A stretch of DNA of 64,000 nucleotides from Spirochaetaceae bacterium (GTDB lineage Bacteria > Spirochaetota > Leptospiria > Leptospirales > Leptonemataceae). The stretch lies in the NCBI GenBank assembly GCA_002730875.1, contig PCBI01000019.1, forward strand, positions 372,001 through 436,000, given 5' to 3'. Below the pieces are notes generated by a model. It ran no database searches and was not told where the DNA came from. It was given only the letters and a program-made list of their open reading frames with translations. This document shows positions 55,185-63,934 of the stretch, piece by piece. Position numbers and translations under genes: made by a program. How positions within the stretch are numbered: the stretch's first letter is position 1; every line of letters begins with the position of its first letter.

Positions 55185-56153
55185 ATGCCCCTTGCCATTG
55201 AAACCGAACAATTGACCAAGAGCTACGGCGCCCACCGCGCCCTGAGAGGCGTCGATCTTTCTATCGAAGAAGGCTCGGTATATGGTCTCCTGGGGCCTAA
55301 TGGCGCCGGCAAGACCACTACTGTAGGAATCCTGACCACGCTTCTCAAGCCGGACACCGGAATGGCGCGAGTGCTGGGCTTTGACGTTGTGGCCCGGGCC
55401 CAGGAAGTGCGAAAGCGAATCTCCCTCACCGGTCAGTATGCATCGGTGGATGAAGACCTCACGGGTATCGAAAACCTTATACTGATTGGTCGTCTGTACG
55501 GCTATAGCTGGAAAGGCGCCCGTTCCAGAGCAGAAGAGCTTCTAGAGGCCTTCGACCTGGCCCGTGTAAGCGGTAAGCTTGTGCGAACCTATTCCGGAGG
55601 TATGCGCCGCAGGCTGGACGTGGCCGCAGGGCTGGTTGTGCATTCCGACGTTATCTTTCTGGACGAGCCCACCACCGGACTGGATCCAAGAAGCAGAAAT
55701 CAGGTCTGGGACATTATTCGTGCGATTGCTCATCAGGGCGCCACGGTGCTCCTTACCACGCAATATATGGAAGAGGCGGATCGCCTGGCTCATCGTCTTG
55801 CTGTCATCGATCATGGCCGGGTGATTGCCGAAGGTACCGGGCGCGAACTAAAGGCAAGGGTGGGAGCGATGGCTTTGCATGTCCGGCTATACACCGCCGC
55901 GGATGCGAAGCGAGCAACTGCGGAGTTAATGCGACTCAAATTGGAAGTACACCCTGGTGGCGATGCCTTTAGTCTGACGACTTCCATAGAAAAGGATGAA
56001 CAGATCTCGCGAATCTTTCATGCTTTGAGCAAGCGAGGTCTGAAGATGTCCGAGTTTTCTGTGGCGCAGCCCAGTATGGATGAGGTCTTCTTCGCCCTGA
56101 CCGGGCACGCTCCGGCAGAAGACGGCGAAAAAGCAGCAGGAGAATTATCATGA
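55185..56153 (+). CDS. ABC transporter ATPase, DrrA-like
   Basis: A 322-residue ATP-binding subunit of an ABC-2 type exporter. Walker A GPNGAGKTT (about 38-46), signature YSGGMRRRLD, Walker B VIFLDEPTTGLD and the switch histidine region TQYMEEAD are intact. The C-terminal 85 residues are the extension seen in DrrA-type subunits. It overlaps the permease gene by 4 bases (ATGA), so both are translated together. DrrA-like exporters handle hydrophobic compounds; the cargo is unknown. Confidence 0.93.
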   Translation: MPLAIETEQLTKSYGAHRALRGVDLSIEEGSVYGLLGPNGAGKTTTVGILTTLLKPDTGMARVLGFDVVARAQEVRKRISLTGQYASVDEDLTGIENLILIGRLYGYSWKGARSRAEELLEAFDLARVSGKLVRTYSGGMRRRLDVAAGLVVHSDVIFLDEPTTGLDPRSRNQVWDIIRAIAHQGATVLLTTQYMEEADRLAHRLAVIDHGRVIAEGTGRELKARVGAMALHVRLYTAADAKRATAELMRLKLEVHPGGDAFSLTTSIEKDEQISRIFHALSKRGLKMSEFSVAQPSMDEVFFALTGHAPAEDGEKAAGELS

Positions 56154-57127
56154 GCGTCAGGAAATCCTCCGCAAAAGGCAATCGCGTTAAAAAATCGACC
56201 GTGAAGAAACCGGGCGCAAAAAAATCGACCCGCGCAAATTCACGGGAAGGCCAGTCCGCCAGAAGCAGAGCGGTCGCCAGTGTGGCCGAAGGGAACCGTC
56301 CCGTTTCGACGACGGAAGGAGAACGGGCCAATCTTCGCGGAGTTTTTAATCCGAGCCCCAGGCCGGCCCGGGTTTCCGGGATTTCGGCAACTCTTACGCT
56401 GGCCTGGCGGGCCATGCTGAAGATCAAGCATGTACCATTTCAGATGTTTGACGTTACCATTATGCCGGTGATGTTTACTCTGCTGTTTACATTTATCTTT
56501 GGCGGGGCCCTGGCCGGCACTCCGGAGCAGTACATTCAGTTTCTGCTGCCGGGCATTCTGGTACAGACCATCGTATTCATTACGGTGTATACAGGGGTAG
56601 GTTTGAACACAGATATCCAGAAAGGTTTGTTTGACCGGTTCCGTTCGTTGCCCATGTGGCAGCCTTCACCGGTTGTCGGCGCCCTTGTAGGAGACCTGGT
56701 GCGTTACTCGGTGGCCTCTCTTGTGATTCTTACCATAGGGTTTATTCTGGGGTTTCGACCGGAAGGCGGGTTGCCGGGAGTTCTGGCGGCCTTGATCCTT
56801 GTGATACTGTTCGCATCCTCCCTTTCCTGGATCTGGATGATCTTTGGGATGAAAGTCCATACGCCGGAATCGGTGATGACGGTCAGTTTTATCTTCCTGA
56901 TGCCGCTAACCTTTGCCAGTAACATCTTTGTAGAGCTGTCAACAATGCCGGAATGGATTCAAATCGCTGTCGGATACAATCCGGTGACCTATCTGGCCAC
57001 CGCGTCCCGGGCTCTGATGCATGGCGAACCCGCACTGCAAGCCATTCTAGGGGTCATCGGCTACAGCGTAGGATTGACTCTGGTTTTCGCTCCTATCGCT
57101 TTAAAGATGTACCATAGCGAAAGATAA
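56150..57127 (+). CDS. ABC-2 permease, DrrB-like, with basic N-tail
   Basis: Membrane subunit of the exporter encoded with the ATPase just upstream. Residues about 95-325 match the ABC-2 permease fold: six helices and the family-like LLPGILVQTIVF and NPVTYLATASRALMHG. The first 65 residues are very basic and low complexity (KKSTVKKPGAKKSTRAN type), similar in style to the tails of Rho and the DUF2062 protein in this window. The function of that tail is unknown. Confidence 0.88.
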   Translation: MSVRKSSAKGNRVKKSTVKKPGAKKSTRANSREGQSARSRAVASVAEGNRPVSTTEGERANLRGVFNPSPRPARVSGISATLTLAWRAMLKIKHVPFQMFDVTIMPVMFTLLFTFIFGGALAGTPEQYIQFLLPGILVQTIVFITVYTGVGLNTDIQKGLFDRFRSLPMWQPSPVVGALVGDLVRYSVASLVILTIGFILGFRPEGGLPGVLAALILVILFASSLSWIWMIFGMKVHTPESVMTVSFIFLMPLTFASNIFVELSTMPEWIQIAVGYNPVTYLATASRALMHGEPALQAILGVIGYSVGLTLVFAPIALKMYHSER

Positions 57128-57158
57128 TCAATGTATGGAAGGACCGGACCGGCGCAAA

Positions 57159-57234
57159 GACAGTTTCGCATAGTGAAGACAGTTTCGCATACGGAAGGCT
57201 GTTTCGCATACGGAAGGCTGTTTCGCATAATATT
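57159..57234. repeat. 19-bp tandem repeat, four copies
   Basis: Copies start at 57159, 57178, 57197 and 57216. All share a CTGTTTCGCATA- or CAGTTTCGCATA-like core. The array lies in the short gap between the ABC permease stop and the DoxX gene and ends 33 bases before its start codon, so it sits where promoter or leader elements would be. Copies 1 and 2 are nearly alike, as are 3 and 4, suggesting two rounds of duplication. Confidence 0.88.
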
Positions 57235-57267
57235 GTAGCTAACGAAATTCGAAAGGAGGAGTAATCT

Positions 57268-57669
57268 ATGGAAAATCTAAGCAAACCCTGGAAAATCGTA
57301 GTCATTGTGCTTCGGACTATCATGGGACTTATCTTTATTGCATCCGCAGTGGTTGTCCTTTTTGGCCTTGTGGAGCCTCCCACGGATATGCCGGAAAACG
57401 TTCAGAAGTTTCAGGATGGCATGCAGGCCACCGGATATTTGCTGCCATTGATTAAGGTAACGGAATTGATTTGCGGCATTCTGCTGGTATCTGGTTTCTA
57501 TGTAGCTCTGGCCTCTGTCATAATTTTTCCGATTACGCTGAACATTACCCTGTATCATCTTTTCGTATTCGAAGAGGGGCTGCCTGTAGCGCTATTTCTG
57601 CTGGCGGTAAACTTGATTCTGGCTTATGTGAACAGGGAAAAGTACAGGCCCCTTTTCCAACGAAAGTAG
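57268..57669 (+). CDS. DoxX-like membrane protein
   Basis: A 133-residue protein with four hydrophobic helices, matching the DoxX/DoxD-like superfamily (KVTELICGILLVSGFYVALA is the typical third-helix region). Functions vary, from quinone-related electron transfer to redox stress complexes. An AAGGAGG Shine-Dalgarno site stands 10 bases upstream, the strongest in the area. Its start is preceded by the 19-bp repeats. It is convergent with the TPR lipoprotein gene. Confidence 0.85.
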   Translation: MENLSKPWKIVVIVLRTIMGLIFIASAVVVLFGLVEPPTDMPENVQKFQDGMQATGYLLPLIKVTELICGILLVSGFYVALASVIIFPITLNITLYHLFVFEEGLPVALFLLAVNLILAYVNREKYRPLFQRK

Positions 57670-57689
57670 CCTTGCCCTGGGCCGACTGC

Positions 57690-60080
57690 CTAATCCAGGA
57701 AATCCAGCGACGAATTATCGATCAATGTATAGGGCGGTTCGCCGCCCCGGTCCAGAAGTTCCAGATTATGGTGAAAACCGCGGATGGAGACGTAACCTAC
57801 GATTTCATAAATCCGGGAATTGGCTTTCTTGAGAAGGATGCTCCGGTTGAAGCAAATGAGTACCGGGCTGCGCTCCAGATCTCGGCCCAGTTGCTCCAAT
57901 ACATCCTCGATTTCATGCCATTTCAAGTAGATGTCGATGGAGTTGGCCATGCGAATTGCCACCGGTCGTCCCGAGTCCAGATCCACCGGACCCCGGTCTG
58001 GAATGGGCCATCGGTTCGCATCGCCAAAGATCTTCTTCAAGGATTCTCGGCCGTCGGCGCCGACCACCCGAAGATTCTGGGAGGCCAGTAATTCCCGTCG
58101 CTTATGCGAAGGGACTTGATACTGAAATAGTCTAACCTGCTCCGGCAAATCCAGAGCAATCACATCCATCTTGCGAAAATCCCTGGCCATGGATCGGGTG
58201 GTTACCGCCGGGTACTGCACGTTGGCCAGTCCCGGGCCTACATCGATAAAGAGTATGCCGCTTCCTTCAATATCGCCAATTCCCTGGAGCCAGTGCTTGC
58301 GGAGATACTCCAGACCCGGGCCACGCTTGCCGGAATACAGGATGTCTCGGATTAGAATGTTTGTATCGTCCTGACGTCCCGGGTAGGTCCTCGATCGCAC
58401 GCTCTGTCGATGGTATGCCATGTTAAAGGCGCCAGTATAGGAAGCCACCTGGCTTTGTTCTGACGCTGTGTGAAAGAGGGCCGAGCCTTGCGGAATCTCA
58501 TGAAGCGAAAGAAAGGTTTCGTACAGGGGACGCCCGGGCCCGTAGCCGCTGTACGATACCTGTCGGCGAGCTCTGGCTGACTCCAGGGAGCGACCCAGCT
58601 TTTCTAGAGCAAAAGCCGAGTTATGCAATGCGTACTTATAGGGCGCGTAGCTGGTTTCGCCAATGGACCGTCCGCGCACCGCGATGGCATCCGAGATCTG
58701 GAGCGCATCGTCGTATCTTCGAAGATGCAGTAGCGAAGCGTTGATGTTCAGAAGTACTGCCATATTCAAGGTACTGTTGGCCATATCCGCTTCGATGAGC
58801 AGGCTTCGCGCCTTCCGAGAGCTCTTTATGGCTTGTTCATAGATACCACGGACGTAATAGCTTACGCCTTTATTGTAATGCAAAATGGCAAGCACCGCCG
58901 GTCCTGGATCCAATTCTTCGGCCAGACGCTCCGCCGCCGCAAAATGCTGAACCGATTTTGGCGTGTTTCCCCGGGCCGCAAAGGCCGAGGCCAGGTTCAT
59001 GTGGCTCTCCAGGCCTGACAGGGAACGCTCCAAACCCTGATCGCGCAAGAGCTGGTAAGCGCTTTGAAAGCGAGTGTAGGCCTCATCGACTTTGTTTAGA
59101 TATATAAGAGCGCTGCCAATGGTATTCTGGTTGTCCGCATAATAGGAAGACTTGTAACGTCCTTCCAGATACAACCAGCGGTTCGATTCCTCCAACCATT
59201 GGCGAGCCAGAGCGCGATCCCGACTCATGGTGCGCCGGCCAAAGTCCTGGTAGCTCAGCGCCACCATCATGGGATCTACCTGATTTCTTCGCATGAGAAC
59301 CAGCGCCTGTCCGGTGGCGGCCCGGAAGCCGGCCTGACTGGAGTAGCGCGACAGATTCTGTAGCCTGAATACCTTATCCCTGGCTTCGCGAAAGTACGGT
59401 TCGATGGCCAGCGCCCGATTATAATAATGTACGGCATGGGTTTCGCTGAAAAGCTCGCGATAAGCTCCCTGGGAAAAATCCCGGAAGGCATCGATGGATG
59501 GCTTGAACCTTCGCTGCGCCAGGTCGCTCTCCCGTCTCGAAATCCAGGGCTGGCTCTCCAGACGGGCCCCTATGGCGAGCGCCAGTTCATCCATGCGCAT
59601 GGTGATATCAAAAGGAAGCGTTCCCAGAACGCTGGCCGGCGCGGTGATTTCCTCGGATTCCTCTTCCCGGTTTCGTACCAGGTCGATGAGTTTTACGGTG
59701 ATTTCGTATCTTCCATCCTCATATTCCATTTCCCCGGTAAGCAGGAATCGCGCGCCCAGTTGCTGAAGTTTTCGCCGGTACGCTTCGTTATCCGGAACCT
59801 GATGAATGCCCAGGGGATCCACTAGCTGGATTCGTTCATAACCCATCAAAAAGGATCGGGTGAGAGCGGCCAGGCCCATGGAGAAGCGTTTGAGTTCGGA
59901 AGGCCCGTCGTCGGTATCGAACGGAACCACTGCCAGAACCACCGGCCCGTTGGCCCGGCTGCCCGGGGCTTCGGAACTGGAGTCGGCTACCAGGGTCTGG
60001 TTGGGCTGACAGCTCAGGCTTAACAGCAGAGCAAAGGATAGAATCTGCAATCGCATGACTTTTAAGGAGGACGAATGCAA
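57690..60080 (-). CDS. TPR lipoprotein with methyltransferase-like tail
   Basis: A 796-residue exported protein. The signal ends at SLSC (C24 from the ATG at 60080; the ATG eight codons later gives a tidier leader). Residues about 45-185 resemble the periplasmic alpha/beta domain of TolB/FlgO-type proteins (VLAVVPFDTDDGPSELKRF). The middle (about 200-560) is a long helical TPR array. The end (about 595-796) looks like a Rossmann fold of the SAM-methyltransferase kind (ILFIDVGPGLANVQYP, then DVIALDLPEQ, then a late ICFNRSILLKK), though I cannot confirm catalytic residues. Export of such a domain is odd. It is divergent from rpmE. Confidence 0.75.
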   Translation of the reverse strand: MHSSSLKVMRLQILSFALLLSLSCQPNQTLVADSSSEAPGSRANGPVVLAVVPFDTDDGPSELKRFSMGLAALTRSFLMGYERIQLVDPLGIHQVPDNEAYRRKLQQLGARFLLTGEMEYEDGRYEITVKLIDLVRNREEESEEITAPASVLGTLPFDITMRMDELALAIGARLESQPWISRRESDLAQRRFKPSIDAFRDFSQGAYRELFSETHAVHYYNRALAIEPYFREARDKVFRLQNLSRYSSQAGFRAATGQALVLMRRNQVDPMMVALSYQDFGRRTMSRDRALARQWLEESNRWLYLEGRYKSSYYADNQNTIGSALIYLNKVDEAYTRFQSAYQLLRDQGLERSLSGLESHMNLASAFAARGNTPKSVQHFAAAERLAEELDPGPAVLAILHYNKGVSYYVRGIYEQAIKSSRKARSLLIEADMANSTLNMAVLLNINASLLHLRRYDDALQISDAIAVRGRSIGETSYAPYKYALHNSAFALEKLGRSLESARARRQVSYSGYGPGRPLYETFLSLHEIPQGSALFHTASEQSQVASYTGAFNMAYHRQSVRSRTYPGRQDDTNILIRDILYSGKRGPGLEYLRKHWLQGIGDIEGSGILFIDVGPGLANVQYPAVTTRSMARDFRKMDVIALDLPEQVRLFQYQVPSHKRRELLASQNLRVVGADGRESLKKIFGDANRWPIPDRGPVDLDSGRPVAIRMANSIDIYLKWHEIEDVLEQLGRDLERSPVLICFNRSILLKKANSRIYEIVGYVSIRGFHHNLELLDRGGEPPYTLIDNSSLDFLD

Positions 60081-60507
60081 GACCGTCCCACTGCACTCAT
60101 TTCTGTATATTTCTTAGATTATCGGATGGAAACCTACGGTTATCTACCTCCGACAATTTCGCAATCGCGATGTCTGAGAATTACACCATGCCGCCAGAAG
60201 GAGAGGCACCGGCTTGCTCAGTCCAGCTATTTCTAATCTTCCAGAGCCCATGCCGTCTGGATGCATGGGCCGGATCCGTTGCCTTTCAGCAGCAGGATTT
60301 TCCAGGAATGCTCCAGCCTCCCCGTACCGCATCTGCCATACCCCGATACACCGCTGCCCTGGCGTTGGATCCAGGGCCCTGGATGCTTTTTGGCCCGGAG
60401 TACAGAATTAACTCCGGGATTGCATTTTAGTGGGCGAATGCTCGATTCTACGCTTTACTTGACGCTTACGGTCCCCGTCCAGATTGTGGCGGGATCGGGA
60501 GGCAAGG
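60081..60507. other. Divergent promoter region, 427 bp
   Basis: This gap separates the TPR lipoprotein gene (-) and rpmE (+). Short plus-strand frames are present, one of 53 codons at 60075 behind a perfect AAGGAGG, but none has protein-like composition or a recognisable relative. A TTGACG lies near 60459 before rpmE, without a convincing -10. No RNA gene is seen. Confidence 0.4.
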
Positions 60508-60708
60508 ATGAAAACCGGAATCCATCCAGAATACAAAGAAGCGACCATTAAATGTGCCTGTGGGGCTACCTACAAGACCCGCTCTACCAAGGGCGATACC
60601 TCCGTGGAGATCTGTTCCAACTGCCACCCGTTCTATACCGGGCAGCAGAGAGTTGTGGACTCTGCCGGTCGTGTTGATCGTTTCAAGAAAAAATACAAAC
60701 TCAAGTAA
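60508..60708 (+). CDS. rpmE: Ribosomal protein L31
   Basis: A 66-residue large-subunit protein. It has the zinc-binding cysteines of the C+ form (C16, C18, C36, C39), so it would be the zinc-dependent version, and the typical end [11 protein letters not shown] 60508 gives the standard [11 protein letters not shown] start and follows GGCAAGG. It leads a short operon with the STAS and FliG-like genes, 23 and 3 bases apart. Confidence 0.96.
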   Translation: MKTGIHPEYKEATIKCACGATYKTRSTKGDTSVEICSNCHPFYTGQQRVVDSAGRVDRFKKKYKLK

Positions 60709-60731
60709 GCTCTATCAGCCCACTAGACAAC

Positions 60732-61085
60732 ATGAGCCAGCTTCAATTGGAATCCTCTCGTAAGGAGGGGATTCCTGTACTCAAAATCAAAGGCCGATTT
60801 GCACTGGAAGATGCCGTTCACTTCGGTGAAGAGCTGGAAAGTCTCATTGAGTCCCTGGACGAGCCTTACTTCATCATGGATTTTACCCGTCTGGAGCATA
60901 TTTCCAGCGCGGCAATCGGCATATTGGTCAATCTGAAGCTGCGTTTGAATAGCTCTCGAGGCAGTTTCTGGATTTTCGGCGCCAATCAGCGAATTCTGGA
61001 AGTTTTTGAACTAACCGGCGTAGATCAGCTACTGGAAATAGAATCTACGCTCAAGGAATGTATCGAAGAAGCCAAAAATCAATAA
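60732..61085 (+). CDS. STAS-domain anti-sigma-factor antagonist
   Basis: A 117-residue single STAS domain of the SpoIIAA/RsbV type. The loop HISSAAIGILVNL matches the usual D-S-S/T-G-x-G-x-L loop, with S59 at the phospho-acceptor place, alanines replacing the next Ser/Thr and Gly. Such proteins bind an anti-sigma kinase when unphosphorylated. No anti-sigma factor is adjacent; the next gene, 3 bases on, encodes a FliG-like protein, so a link to motility control can be considered. Confidence 0.88.
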   Translation: MSQLQLESSRKEGIPVLKIKGRFALEDAVHFGEELESLIESLDEPYFIMDFTRLEHISSAAIGILVNLKLRLNSSRGSFWIFGANQRILEVFELTGVDQLLEIESTLKECIEEAKNQ

Positions 61086-61088
61086 AGA

Positions 61089-61874
61089 ATGGCCGGCTTT
61101 TTCCAGAGATTATTTGCAAAGGTTCGTAGAAAGAAGAAGGCTCCGCCGCCTCCGTCCGATCAGCAGATTCGCTCCAACATCGAAGATCTAATCTCTTCGA
61201 TCCAATCCAAACTAAACGCCTTTTTGATTACCCGGAAATCCGAGTCGGGACTTGTTGAAAAGTCCGCCAAATGGAGTCTGCATAAGAACCATACCGGCCT
61301 ATTTCGATTGGATGCGGAAGGCTTCAGCATCCTACTTTTTACCGAGCCGTTCCTGGTGAAGCGACAGGACAAAGTGCAGGGCCTTTTGCCCATTTCAGAA
61401 GTAGAACTCTGCCGGGCCGCCAGACAAAAGGATCCGGTAGCCTTTCTACGATCAGCTCAGCCTCCCTCCGGTAAGGGCTACTCCATCTATGAATCGCTGC
61501 TGGGGTCTCGCCCGGAAGGGGATGCGCTTCCGGCCATTGACGATCTACTATCCTGGCCCAATGCAGATCTACACCGCCTGATTGCTCGCTGCAGAATGAA
61601 CGTAGTGGCCCATGTTCTGGTGCAGTCCACCGATGCCATCCGAAAGCTAATACTATCCAATACATCCAGACGGTACAAAGAGATGATGATCACGGAGCTG
61701 GAAAGCTTGAAGAGCCCCGGCTCCGATCCCGATTTAAATCCGGGCAGCCGAAACCTTGGACTGCTGGAGTTTGAAAAAGCCCTGGAGGAATTCCGCCAGG
61801 AGATGCAACAGTTCCGCAGAGAGGATGAACGGCGAGAGGCCCGCCGCCGTCGAATGGAAGTCCGAGGCCGGTAG
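61089..61874 (+). CDS. FliG C-domain-like protein
   Basis: A 261-residue soluble protein. A basic, proline-containing N-terminus (RRKKKAPPPPSD) is followed by a helical coiled-coil start and a mixed domain (about 60-130). Residues about 170-235 resemble the FliG motor-switch fold: an AIRKLILSNTSRRYKEMMI stretch like FliG's core phrase with Ser and Arg/Lys before MMxxEL, then a linker and LLEFEKALEEFRQEM. The end is strongly basic. It is not a full FliG. It begins 3 bases after the STAS gene. The match is by eye only. Confidence 0.6.
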   Translation: MAGFFQRLFAKVRRKKKAPPPPSDQQIRSNIEDLISSIQSKLNAFLITRKSESGLVEKSAKWSLHKNHTGLFRLDAEGFSILLFTEPFLVKRQDKVQGLLPISEVELCRAARQKDPVAFLRSAQPPSGKGYSIYESLLGSRPEGDALPAIDDLLSWPNADLHRLIARCRMNVVAHVLVQSTDAIRKLILSNTSRRYKEMMITELESLKSPGSDPDLNPGSRNLGLLEFEKALEEFRQEMQQFRREDERREARRRRMEVRGR

Positions 61875-61882
61875 GAGCGCAG

Positions 61883-62222
61883 GAACTTCGAGCGTACCTC
61901 CACGGAAAAGCGTAGCTTTTCCGCAAACACGAGGTTTGCGAGGTCCGTAGGACCGCAGACACCTCACGGGAGAAGGTGGTCAGGAGGACCAGCTGGAAGG
62001 CGGCAGTATTATCGGAAATCTGCGGAGCAGATTTCCCCGAATTGGAACTCCGAGCGTACCTCTAAAGTGCGGAGCACTTTGGGCAAACACGAGGTTTGCG
62101 AGGTCCGTAGGACCGCAGACACCTCACGGGAGAAGGTGGTCAGGAGGGCCAACTGAAAGGCGGCAGTAGTATCGGGAATCTGCAAAGCAGATTCCACCGG
62201 TCGCAACTTCGAGCGTACCTCT
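61883..62222. repeat. About 160-bp structured repeat, two copies plus a fragment
   Basis: Two copies lie head to tail at 61883 and 62045, with the first 19 bases recurring at 62204. A central stretch of about 65 bases (61923-61987 and 62083-62147) is identical between copies. Each copy carries a series of hairpins: a variable first one (61903-61923, CGGAAAAGC arm; 62064-62080, AAAGTGC arm), a GCAAAC/GTTTGC one, a GGTCC/GGACC one, and a long last one (62014-62036 and 62075-style at 62175-62195). The first hairpin differs in sequence between copies but keeps full pairing. The last loses one A on the left and one T on the right. Pairing is therefore preserved, which suggests an RNA or DNA structure. 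Confidence 0.88.
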
Positions 62223-62278
62223 AACGAAAGGATTGGACAAAAATTGCTCCTGATGCAACTCTGTAGCTGGTAATCAGA

Positions 62279-62842
62279 ATGAAAAGAACCCTAATACTCT
62301 CCGCGATTCCACTGTTGCTTCTTTGCGCCGCTTTCAGTTGCAAAGGTGACGCGTTGGATCTAACACCGGGCGATATCGAATCCCCGATCGTTTTCTCAGA
62401 CAACAAGACAGAACCCGGTAGGCCGGGTAATTTTCGTTGCCTGCAAGTCATTACGGAGGGCTCGGCTGGTGAAGATATGGCCCGCTTTCTCGGTAACCAT
62501 TTCTTCGGCAGTGCCAGGCCGCAACTCGGTTCAAACGCATGCACTGCCGTGTTGCCGAATGGGAAATCGGCCTGCAGGGTGAGTATCAAATTGGATTTCA
62601 CCGAGGCTGACGCCGCGATACAGGGGCTCAAAGGGAGAGCCGGGGTCGATAGTGTGCCGGATACGATTTCCCTTGCTGTTATTCTTTACGAAGGCGGGGA
62701 CGGTTATTCCTACGTTACTCGCCAGTTCTGTGGGATGTATAAAGATCGGTATGCGGCGTCGCTATTGAAATATCTGGACACCGACGGCGTACGGATTACC
62801 AAACTGGACAATGCCTACCGGGAAAGAAAAAAAGAGCCCTGA
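62279..62842 (+). CDS. Hypothetical lipoprotein (187 aa)
   Basis: Lipoprotein signal MKRTLILSAIPLLLLCAAF with the lipobox AAFSC (C21). The mature part has further cysteines (NFRCLQ, NACTAV, SACRVS and QFCGMY), suggesting disulphides, and an alpha/beta pattern. I do not recognise the family. It lies just after the structured repeat and is convergent with the next gene. Confidence 0.68.
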   Translation: MKRTLILSAIPLLLLCAAFSCKGDALDLTPGDIESPIVFSDNKTEPGRPGNFRCLQVITEGSAGEDMARFLGNHFFGSARPQLGSNACTAVLPNGKSACRVSIKLDFTEADAAIQGLKGRAGVDSVPDTISLAVILYEGGDGYSYVTRQFCGMYKDRYAASLLKYLDTDGVRITKLDNAYRERKKEP

Positions 62843-62901
62843 AATTCGGTAGAAGCATCCAACGGGTTGAGAACCGGGTGAGAGAGCGTATCTTCGAACC
62901 T

Positions 62902-63924
62902 TTAATGCTGAGCTTTGAACCATTCAGCCCAGGCGGATGGCTCTTCTCCCAGGTCCTGCCCGGAAATCTCACGCAATGCCCGAAGTGCTAACTTCCGATG
63001 CTTCGAGTCACGATCTGATTTGGGGTTACTGACAGTGCGGAGAAATGCGATGAGGGATGGGATCGATCGGCGTTGCCTGAATTGGACATGTGTTTCGAAA
63101 ACTGGTTCAAGGTCGTAAGGCTTTTTCTCGCTTCCCAGAATGGCAATGGCATAATCGAGAACCGGTTCGTACTTCCATTCAGTCAGAATAGGACAGATTG
63201 TCCCACAGGAAAATTCGTTATCGCTGAGCAATCGCATCAATTGCGGACTTGCTGCAGTAATACCTCTCTCGTGAAGGGAGCGAATCAGACTGCCCTTATA
63301 GTCCAGTCCGTTAAAATCTTTAAAGGGCAGATTGACCATGCGCAGGAATCTGTCCTGCGATATTTGCTCGAGAAGCAAAGCGTTCATTGCATCGTAGAAC
63401 CCTCCCGGCAATTCGAAGGCGTCACCGTAGGGCGCCAGGGCCGGATCCGGTTCTTCATCGTCCCATTTTTTCGCAAAGATTGGCGGATCTTTTTCCGATG
63501 AAAAGTGTACAAACATGGGTTCTCGGGCGGTTGTAATCACCTCCAGGGTTCCCGCGCTTCGCACGCCCTTATACGAGTAAAACATCTCTCGGTCCCGAGT
63601 GATGTATCGGATTTTCAATGCCTCCGTTCTCGTGCGAATGATCAAATGGAATTCCGCCCTGTCTTCTTGGACAACTCGGAAGCCCGCCTGCTCGAGTATC
63701 CGCTCGGCCATGGGTTTGTATGGAGCCGCGTGCACACCAGGATTGCTGGTTTCTTCTATGTGAGCCACGAAAACGGTTCCCATGGCGGCCAGCGACTTCG
63801 GCGGGAGTGGGGCTTCTACGGTAGGGTAACTCGCACAGGTTAGCACTAGAAGATTTGTCAGTAAGGCTATGCATCTCCAGAGCACGGCGCTGTCTATTGG
63901 TCTTTTTCTACTATTTATTGCCAT
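62902..63924 (-). CDS. Hypothetical lipoprotein-like protein (340 aa)
   Basis: N-terminal hydrophobic segment ending in LVLTC (C30), a likely lipobox after a long polar leader. The mature part has an alpha/beta first half (about 45-140; GTVFVAHIEETSNPG, RAEFHLIIRTRTEAL) and a helical second half with repeat-like HEAT character (ALRALREISGQDLGEEPSAWA). A Shine-Dalgarno AGAGGA overlaps the stop region of the gene upstream. Function unknown. Confidence 0.7.
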   Translation of the reverse strand: MAINSRKRPIDSAVLWRCIALLTNLLVLTCASYPTVEAPLPPKSLAAMGTVFVAHIEETSNPGVHAAPYKPMAERILEQAGFRVVQEDRAEFHLIIRTRTEALKIRYITRDREMFYSYKGVRSAGTLEVITTAREPMFVHFSSEKDPPIFAKKWDDEEPDPALAPYGDAFELPGGFYDAMNALLLEQISQDRFLRMVNLPFKDFNGLDYKGSLIRSLHERGITAASPQLMRLLSDNEFSCGTICPILTEWKYEPVLDYAIAILGSEKKPYDLEPVFETHVQFRQRRSIPSLIAFLRTVSNPKSDRDSKHRKLALRALREISGQDLGEEPSAWAEWFKAQH

Positions 63925-63934
63925 AATCTATCCT

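Noticed and set aside
60075..60236. 53-codon frame behind a perfect AAGGAGG on the plus strand
   Set aside because: The ribosome-like site lies inside the antisense strand of the TPR lipoprotein leader, and the predicted peptide has no protein-like pattern; could still be tested by ribosome profiling.
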